Source: Echinarachnius parma (lineage: Eukaryota; Echinodermata; Echinoidea; Clypeasteroida; Echinarachniidae). From it: a DNA stretch of 64,000 nt. Below, piece by piece: positions 57,040-64,000 of this stretch. Under the pieces are notes generated by a model. That model was not told where the DNA came from, ran no database searches, and worked only from the letters and a program-made list of their open reading frames with translations. The stretch lies in assembly GCA_037951105.1 (NCBI GenBank), contig JBAMJV010001865.1:124001-188000 (forward strand). The letters are read 5' to 3'. Both the position numbers and the translations under genes were made by a program. Each line of letters begins with the position of its first letter. The first letter of the stretch is position 1.

Positions 57040-57835
57040 CTTTAACAGCTCTATAAGCAATATCTCCATCTCATTCACACATTAGTGCGGTGTGAATGAA
57101 GCACTGTCTGGGGGGTGTTTCACAAAGATCCTAAGTTGAACTTAACTCTAAGTTGGACTTATCTATTATGGAAAGCCATGTGTAGCCTTAGAATAAAATA
57201 TATTCAAAACTAATAATACAAGTATTTTAGACTGTCATAAATTTTACATCAAAAACATGGAATTTCCTTGATAATAGAAAATATTAATGATTTAAATCAA
57301 TATTTTATGCCTTTGAAAAAGGACATTGAAAACAATTTTCAAAGAAACTAATGGCTCTCCATACTTTTTATGTCCAACTTAGAGATACGTTCAACTTAGG
57401 ATCTTTGTGAAACACCCCCCTGGGCTTCTATTTGGTTCGAAAAAGGGGAAGAAAACTAGTCAATCCTTTTCCATTTTCAGGAAAATTAGTGATTTCTGAC
57501 CACATTATTGTCTTCATATAGTGTCTTTAATTGGGAGGCAAAACACTAACTGCACCTTTAACAGCTCTATATCTCCCTCTCATTCACACCGCACTAAGGT
57601 GTGAATGAAGCATCGCTCCCAGGGCTTCTAGTAGGTTTGGATAAAAACAATCCTTTTTCCATATTCAGTGCAAGCAGTGTTTAGTATCGGCTAAATGTGG
57701 GGTTATTAATTGGTTGCAAAACACTAACAGCACCTTTAACAGCTCTATATCTTCCTCTCATTCACACCGCACTAAGGTGTGAATGTATAGCATCGCTCCC
57801 AGGGCTTCTAGAAGGTGCGAAAAAGGGGATGATAA
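57040..57835. repeat. Tandem repeat, three copies, unit about 190 bp without insert
   Basis: ACCTTTAACAGCTCTATA, CTC.CTCATTCACAC, GTGTGAATG.AGCA and GGGCTTCTA occur near 57040, 57550 and 57735. The first copy is split by 57110-57420. Confidence 0.85.
57110..57420. mobile_element. 311-bp TIR element GGGGGGTGTTTCACAAAG
   Basis: GGGGGGTGTTTCACAAAGAT, CCTAAGTTGAAC at the left is inverted at the right. Inserted between GCACTGTCT and GGGCTTCTA of the tandem unit, where the other two copies read GCATCGCTCCCAGGGCTTCTA. Confidence 0.88.
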
Positions 57836-57924
57836 CGATGGCTTCTGTTGACACTTGCTTTCATCAACCGTCTCAAACCGTTATTGCCTCTGTCATGTCT
57901 AGACGATATAACTGTATAAAGTGT

Positions 57925-58090
57925 AAATTGAATACTATGTGTGAAAAATAAAAATATATAAATAACCATGGAAATGGAATACTATGTATTCATGTAAATT
58001 GAATATGATGTGTGAAAATAACCATGCAAATTGAATACTTTTTGTGTATTCATGTAAATTGGATATTATGTGTGAAAATGATAATAACCT
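57925..58090. repeat. Short tandem repeat, unit about 60 bp
   Basis: TGTAAATTG.ATA.TATGTGTGAAAA and ATAACCATG.AAAT recur three times. Confidence 0.7.
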
Positions 58091-58361
58091 TCAGGTTAGT
58101 TTGAAATTTTCTAAGAAATATTAAGATTTTTCAGTTTTATGTGGTATCATATATGTTATCAGAAATGAAGGTCATTTTTGTAAGGAGATACCTTTTATAG
58201 TTCTTCTTTTGTCGATTGAAATTCGAAGAGAAGGAATTCCTTGTTGAGCAAATATGTGACACATTCAATTTACGAGGACATCGTATTACATTGAACATTT
58301 AGAAATTTCGCAATCAAAATAAACATACAATTGTAATATATCGCATATTTGCTTGAATTGA

Positions 58362-58665
58362 AAATTATATTCAGCTAGAAATTTGAACTTTTAAACTTTT
58401 GTTGGCAAGAATAGCAACAAGAAATGTGTTCGCTTTTAAACAGTAACCCAAAAGAAAGCTGATATGGGCAAAGCCAAACAAATATGGAAAAAGAAGGAAG
58501 ACACATTGCAATAAAGGTTATATTAAAGTAGAAACTTGAACTTGAAATTGAGTTAGTTGGACAAGGATAGCACAAATAAATGTGTAAGCTTTTAACAATA
58601 ACCCAAAAAAGTTGATACAGGCCAACAAATTAGGAGGAAAAAAGAGTAAGACATTTTGGAATCAA
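58362..58665. repeat. Tandem duplication, two copies of about 160 bp
   Basis: AA.TTGAACTT..AA, GCAA.AATAGCA, AAATGTGT..GCTTTTAA, CA.TAACCCAAAA and GATA..GGC...CCAA recur in order. Confidence 0.7.
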
Positions 58666-58953
58666 GGCAGGCTTGACTCTGCATGATTCATGTTTAATCA
58701 TGTTTAATCAACGCAGCGTGCATCATCTGCAATACCCCAACTCCCTAATCTGCGAAAGGATAACATCTAAATGAGACAAATTTGTTTCCGCTTTATTGCA
58801 TTAATCCCCCCAAATCCAGACACCGAGTGGAATCAAGCCAAGGTTAATTCCACACGCCTCATCAGTCTTCAATTTACAACAATACATGTGTCATCCAATG
58901 AACATGGCCTTTGGGTTAATGTTTGCTTCCAAGGTTTGCATCCATTTGGACTA
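58666..58953. other. Non-repetitive segment
   Basis: Relatively balanced composition with a tandem TCATGTTTAATCATGTTTAA at 58688. No reading frame with splice context recognised; could be conserved noncoding DNA. Confidence 0.3.
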
Positions 58954-59398
58954 TCAGCGTGTTCACACACACAAAATGTTCATCCCGAAATCATGACTAA
59001 CGAAACGTCGTATAAAGAATCATGATTAACGAAACTAACGAACGTTCACACACACAAAAACAAGATCCCATAACAGCTGGCATTCAGCTGCACGAAACAT
59101 CGTATAAGTGCGCAGTTTGCTACTGCGCAGTGTGCTGTCTTTTTTCTGTCTGCTGTCCACCGAAGTGGTGTAGATCGGTGCTGCTGTCACGTTGAGCCAC
59201 GCCCCGTTATACAAGTGTCGTAGAGCAAATCATGATTAGCGAATCGACCGGGCGTTCACACACAAAACAAGCGTGATTCTTTAGTCAGCTCTCGTACGAA
59301 ACGATGCTCAAACCCCCGTTTCGTTAATCATGATTCTTTATACGACATTTCGTTAAGTGAGCATTCAGACACACATTTCCGACAATTTCACGGGGTAT
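58954..59398 (+). mobile_element. TIR element, family D copy 2 (3' deleted)
   Basis: TCAGCGTGTTCACACACACA through TTTCCGACAATTTCACGGGG. It lacks the final ~85 bp including the right TIR. CATTTGGACTA occurs directly before it (58943-58953) and again at 59403-59413. Carries an extra CCACCGAAGTGGTGTAGATC stretch. Confidence 0.8.
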
Positions 59399-59784
59399 GT
59401 CTCATTTGGACTACTACACAAAGCTTAAAACTTCAATATCCCCAACTACAAACTTCACAACCCCCATTCCTAAGTATGCTAAGGGGCCTTTCATTTTACA
59501 AGCTCCACTTTCTTGATTGGCATTACTATCACGAATGAGTGACAAGTGACGCACAAAATGCTTGTTAAATCTCATATAGTTGACATCTTTGCAATACAAA
59601 ATATTGTGTCAGTGATTTTCTGAGGGATCGTTTTGAAAAGGCTGTATTAAGTTTTTATTTTGTGCTTTTTTTAAATGTCAGTATGTCAGCGAGGATTTTC
59701 ATAAAAGTTTAAAGTACCACAAATGTCACTTAAAACAGTCTTTTATTTCAATACAGCTTATGATCGTTGATTCCATAGATTTAG

Positions 59785-60700
59785 AGGATTTGTTTAAATG
59801 TTAGTATGTCACATCATCTCTTGCAATTTGATCACTTTATTGAGGATGCAAAAGGCTGACTATGCCTTTAAAGGGACTTAGTAACATTGTCCAAATCCTC
59901 AAAATAAATTTTTATTCTAGCGGTTCCCTTATACCTTGTTGTATTCGTATTAACAATAAAATCATGGGACAGGTTTCGGTTTTTCAAATTTCCCTTTCGT
60001 TACAAAGATATGTATGATTGAAGTATTCAGATAAGAAAAACTCCGGGCGAGTTTTTCTTCCGTGTACAAAGTGAGTGCAGTGAGTTACTGAATATCACTT
60101 TGCATTTTCGCTCATTACTTGGCCATACAATGTCCATTTGACTTGAAATTTTCACACAATACCCTGTGGACATATGAGATAACAACAATATACATTGCAC
60201 CAACCATTCATCACTTTTTGCACATGTCAACAAAGTTACTAGATCCCTTTAATTGGTTGAGTCTAGAGCACAGTTTACTTGAATGTCATAGAAGGGCCAA
60301 CACCTGCGCCTATGAATACTCCCTACATGAGTGGGCTGACACTTAGTTAAATAGAAATGACCTGAAATGTGATCTTATAGAATATCATCTCTTGCAATTT
60401 GTTCACTTTTTTAAGGATACGAAAGGCTGACTATGCCTTTAATTGGATGAGTCTGATGGGGTGTACTTGAATGTCGTAGAAGGGCCAGCACCTGTGCCTA
60501 TGAATACTCCCTACATGAGATGGCTGATTCTGAATTATATATAGAAATACCGAAATATGATCTTATAATAATTTCACTTTGTTGAGGTTGCAAAAGGCTG
60601 ACTATGCCTTTAATTGGATGAGTCTGATGCGGTGTACTTGAATGTCTTAGAGGGGCCAACACCTGCGCCTATGAATACTCCCTACACGAGATGGCTGGAG
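59785..60700. repeat. Tandem repeat, three copies of about 190 bp
   Basis: AAAGGCTGACTATGCCTTTAA, TTGGATGAGTCT, GTACTTGAATGTC.TAGA.GGGCCA, CACCTG.GCCTATGAATACTC and CCTACA.GAG recur. The first copy is split exactly at CCTTTAA/TTGG by 59872-60248. Confidence 0.9.
59872..60248 (-). mobile_element. TTAA-class MITE, family B copy 4
   Basis: AGGGACTTAGTAACATTGTC to GTTACTAGATCCCT, 377 bp, TTAA at 59868-59871 and 60249-60252. Two uninterrupted tandem copies read GCCTTTAATTGG at the same place, proving TTAA duplication. Central AAGAAAAACTC..GAGTTTTTCTT hairpin as in copy 1. Confidence 0.95.
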
Positions 60701-60851
60701 CTCAAGTTCAGGTCTTCAGAGTATCAGATGGCAGCTATCAGTTATCATTCACTGGAGTGGGAGAAGATGTCCAGGCTCAAATTTTATACATATCAAATAT
60801 AGACCCAACAAGAACATGCTGCATCAAGTACTAGATATATGCCCATCTATC

Positions 60852-61338
60852 AGCATGTTCACACACAAAAAATTTTCACCCCGAAATCATGACTAAAGAA
60901 TCATGGCTAACGCGAAACGTTGTATAAAGAATCATGATTAATGAAACTAACGAACGTTCACACACACAAAAACAAGATCCCAAAACAGCTGGCATTCAGC
61001 TGCACGAAACATTGTATAAGTGCGCAGTTTGCTACTGCGCAGTGTGCTGTCTTTTTTCTGTCTAAGCCATGCCCAGTTATACGAGTGTCGTATAGCGAAT
61101 CATGATTAGCGAATCGACCGGGCGTTCACACACAAAACGAGCGTGATTCTTTAGTCAGCTCTCATACGAAACGATGCTCAAACCCCCGTTTCGTTAATCA
61201 TGATTCTTTATACGACGTTTCATTAGTGAGCGTTCCGACACACAATTTCCGACAATTTCCGTCGTATAGCTAGCCGAGAGCTGACTAAAGAATCAGCTCC
61301 TGACTAGCTATACGATGAAATTTTTGTGTGTGAATACG
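60852..61338 (+). mobile_element. TIR element, family D copy 3
   Basis: CAGCATGTTCACACACAAAA to GAAATTTTTGTGTGTGAATACG. Full-length relative to 30325-30818 except the loss of GCGCGCGGTCACGTT-type sequence. Contains AATCATGATT four times. Confidence 0.85.
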
Positions 61339-61386
61339 GGGACAGTCACACATTTTAAAGATTGTTGCACACACCCATACATTTAT

Positions 61387-61706
61387 CAGGGCTCGACACT
61401 CGCACTGGCCCGCTGTCCCGGGGCCAGTGAAATTGCACTTTGGGCCAGCAAAATGTATACAAGTCATATTTTGTTGGCCTGATCGGGCAAGCAGATTTTC
61501 AACCTGACATTGACAAAATTAGAAAAATCTTGTTTTCTTCCATGTTTTTATCTATAATCACAGGTTTGTTCAGGAAAGAGTTATATTTTGAATAGTAACA
61601 AGTTTTTGGGCCAGTAAATTTTTCTTTTGGCCCACCAGAAAAGGGGAAGAAATGATTTCACTGGCCCGACCGGGCCACTGATAAAAAAGGTAAGTGTGGA
61701 GCCCTG
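61387..61706. mobile_element. CAGGGCTC-family element, copy 2 (320 bp)
   Basis: CAGGGCTCGACACT and AGTGTGGAGCCCTG, flanked by CATTTAT on both sides (61380-61386, 61707-61713). Opposite orientation to 39363-39706. Confidence 0.88.
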
Positions 61707-61823
61707 CATTTATGGAATTTACACAAATGTGGGCAAACATACATACATGTAGACACACATTCCAGATATACACACAAATAACCGGACACAAACAGATACG
61801 CAGACTCACACCAATACATCTAA

Positions 61824-62707
61824 CACCCCTTTTTAATTGGAGAACGTGTTTTCTACCTCGCTTTTACCCGAGTGAGATTTCGATAAAAACAGTAGGAGGT
61901 CAGGTCGTAAAACACGCAGCGAGAGGTTGTGCAGGTTTTTAATCAAAAGTTTTTCTCCGAGTCACCCGGGTAGGTTACTATAGCAACCGCACCTCTCTCA
62001 TCGTGCGACCGGCTGCTAATCGGCGCGCGCTGGTATACGTTAGCGCGGGAAATTTTGACGGTCAATTCATATCGGGTATACAACAGGCAATCGGATCGGG
62101 AGCGCACGGTAGAGTAGAATTCAGGAACAAATAATTCTAGTTAAATCTCGCTGATACACGTGTTGGGATATTGCATGAGCTGAAGATAATTTTATGATCA
62201 GCGATGAATAATGCGCACACGTAGATCTATGTACCCTGGAGTGAGCTGTTGTACTTATCAAATTTTAGATTTGTTAAACTTCCAATTGTTATATTCATAG
62301 TATTATAACTTGTATTATTTGGGCAAATTTAAGTCTAAAATTAGGAGTATGTGGAATAGTGTTTGTGTGTGAACTTACAGCAGTTTAAATTGGCAACCTT
62401 GTTTACAAGAGTACCACATGTTCCCGATCCAAAACGCGATCGCTGCAATGTTTACATTTTTTACGGCCATGACGTCATCTACCCGGGTAACGTTCTGCGC
62501 GCTTTTTAATACAATGTTTATCAGCTTAACATCCTGACAACATCCTGACGTTACCTCGCTATTACCCTAGCCCGACTAGGTTGAATCCTACCGCGCTGTT
62601 GTCAGGACGTTACCGCGATTGGACCTTTTTAATACAAACGCGGTAGAATGTCTTCCTGACAACGTCCGGACGTTACCGCGACTATTTTCCTCAATTAAAA
62701 AGGGGTT
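61824..62707. mobile_element. 884-bp Harbinger-like non-autonomous element
   Basis: CACCCCTTTTTAATTG and CAATTAAAAAGGGGTT form a 16-bp imperfect TIR flanked by TAA (61821-61823, 62708-62710). CG-rich compared with its surroundings, with repeated GTTACCGCG, CCTGACAAC and TTTTTAATACAA words in the right third. The PIF/Harbinger class is inferred from the 3-bp TAA target. Confidence 0.7.
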
Positions 62708-62894
62708 TAATATACACTCTCATAATAATAATTATGGAATTTATTCAACAAACAAAATGTCGTATTATCTGCTACAAGCTGTATGGCAGTGCCATGTGTG
62801 TAAATACACAGAGTCATCAACAACATTTTCACCATAATGATGCTGTTTACTCTAAAATACAGACACACTCTGTAATCAATAAAAGTGTACAAAA

Positions 62895-62960
62895 ATAATA
62901 ATAATAATAATAATAATAAATTACATTTATATAGTGCTTAATACAATGTTTCTAATCATA
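62895..62960 (-). repeat. Retroelement-like 3' tail, inverse, with ATT repeats
   Basis: (AAT)8 then AAATTACATTTATATAGTGC, the inverse of the gcactatataaatg-(ATT)n tail. Confidence 0.55.
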
Positions 62961-64000
62961 ATTCCTAATTGATACTTCGGCAGTACACATTCTATTATCA
63001 GCCATCCCTAGACAGATTTAAATAGAAAGTCATTTGGTACTAATCGTGCGGATTGGATAACGTATGAATAATTTATTGTCTGCACCGATACGTTAGTGCC
63101 GGGATGAAAGTGTTACCGAACTTCAATCAGCAACAACTCCCGTATGGCAGACATCCACCGGTGATAATCGTTTATGAATATTTGATGAAAACCTTGGGGA
63201 AGCTTCCTGTGGTAGTGCTATGAACTGTATACACTCTGTACTTTGTTTATAAAAAAAAAAAAATTATAACAATTCTAAGTTATTTTATGTCCCATCATTA
63301 CAAACACATTGCTATGTGTTTTATTGATTATTGTGTGTCTCAAATTGTTTATGCGAGATAAATTTACACCTAAAGTGTAAACAATGTGTGTATTGTATTT
63401 TGATTGTTTTATTTTATTGTATTATGTATCATTCATACACAGGGCCCATTGGAAAACAGTGCCAGATCACTGAAGGGGCTAACCTGTTAAAAAAAGACAT
63501 GATAAATAAATAGATAATTAGATAAATAAACATTACACTAAAAAAAAATACCACTTGTACTTCTAAGATGCAATTTTACTCATCTGCTCATTCAGAAAAT
63601 AAACCTGATGAAAATTCTGCTAGTCCTGATCGAAAGCTGAGGCTCTTTAATTATACTATTTTTGGTGTTTTTGTATTTTTAAATTTTCATCTTATAGTAG
63701 ATAAGCAGTTTTCAGCACTCTTTTTTTTCTTCATTATCTTCATTTATGATGAAATTTGGACGGAAATCTCTTTTTCACGTGTTGAGGAAACTTGGGTAGT
63801 GTCAGCTGGTTTCCTGTTGTCAATTTTTCGCGAAGGTCAAAAACAAATATTGAGCGAGAAATTGTAGGCCAAACTCAGCGTAATAATTTATTTGCAAAGT
63901 TTACTCGATCAAACAATAAAACAGTTTATTCGCTCTGTGCAAACTAATTCCAGGGTAATCAAACTCATGACTAAACTCAAATATTATTCACTGAATTTTG
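62961..64000. other. Unannotated AT-rich DNA
   Basis: Poly-A at 63249-63263. An open frame of 99 codons on + (63568-63867) ends in the window but has no recognisable domain. No supported gene. Confidence 0.4.

Noticed and set aside
63568-63867. 99-codon + frame near the window end
   Set aside because: Hydrophobic, AT-biased translation without recognisable family; could be chance.
1-64000. CRISPR arrays, operons, rRNA, prophage
   Set aside because: No regularly spaced short direct repeats with unique spacers and no dense coding; spliced exons and MITEs show that this is eukaryotic nuclear DNA.

Overview
This is eukaryotic, AT-rich, repeat-dense DNA from a metazoan. Frequent ACATGT/TACATGTA words, many short terminal-inverted-repeat (TIR) elements, long poly-G tracts and GAT/ATT/ATGG simple repeats suggest a marine invertebrate deuterostome, most likely an echinoderm. 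That placement is an inference from composition and repeat style, not from a marker gene. There is no operon structure, CRISPR array, rRNA or recognisable tRNA, and no open reading frame over 60 codons looks like a real protein.

The only host coding sequence I can support is a pair of short + strand exons, 29515-29566 and 31274-31377. They splice in frame with consensus GT-AG borders and encode the start of an ankyrin domain with the block NFQD..GFSALHHAALNGN. This is the signature of the first ankyrin repeat of CASKIN1/2 scaffold proteins. The window is therefore probably an interior piece of a large caskin-like gene. The exons before and after these two were not found, so the flanking introns probably fill most of the window.

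Layout: 0-12.8 kb holds tandem duplications, a mariner-type foldback (907-1440), hAT-like elements and a foldback at 5.9 kb. 12.8-14.1 kb is a 1.3 kb element with an 11-bp target duplication and an internal foldback. 14-29.5 kb holds more non-autonomous elements, a duplicated segment disrupted by a foldback (19.5-20.3 kb), a pure (TGGA)81 array (22.6 kb) and purine-rich tandem repeats (26-27 kb). 29.5-32.2 kb is the exon region, where the 3' tail of the second exon plus intron has been tandemly amplified. 32.2-52 kb is intronic-looking DNA with tandem repeats (37.8, 39.9, 41.8, 43.9 kb) and nested elements (46 kb). 52.8-56.1 kb carries an unexplained cluster of GTAATTCCGTTAC motifs. 57-62.7 kb has further tandem units, each disrupted by mobile elements, and a Harbinger-like element.

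The mobile DNA is almost entirely non-autonomous and falls into a few classes by target duplication: TTAA (at least five sequence families ending AGG(G).../...CCT, Kolobok-like), 7-8 bp (hAT-like), TA or TATA (mariner-like), TAA (Harbinger-like) and 11 bp (Mutator-like). Several insertions can be dated and bounded exactly because an uninterrupted tandem copy of the target lies next to the interrupted one.
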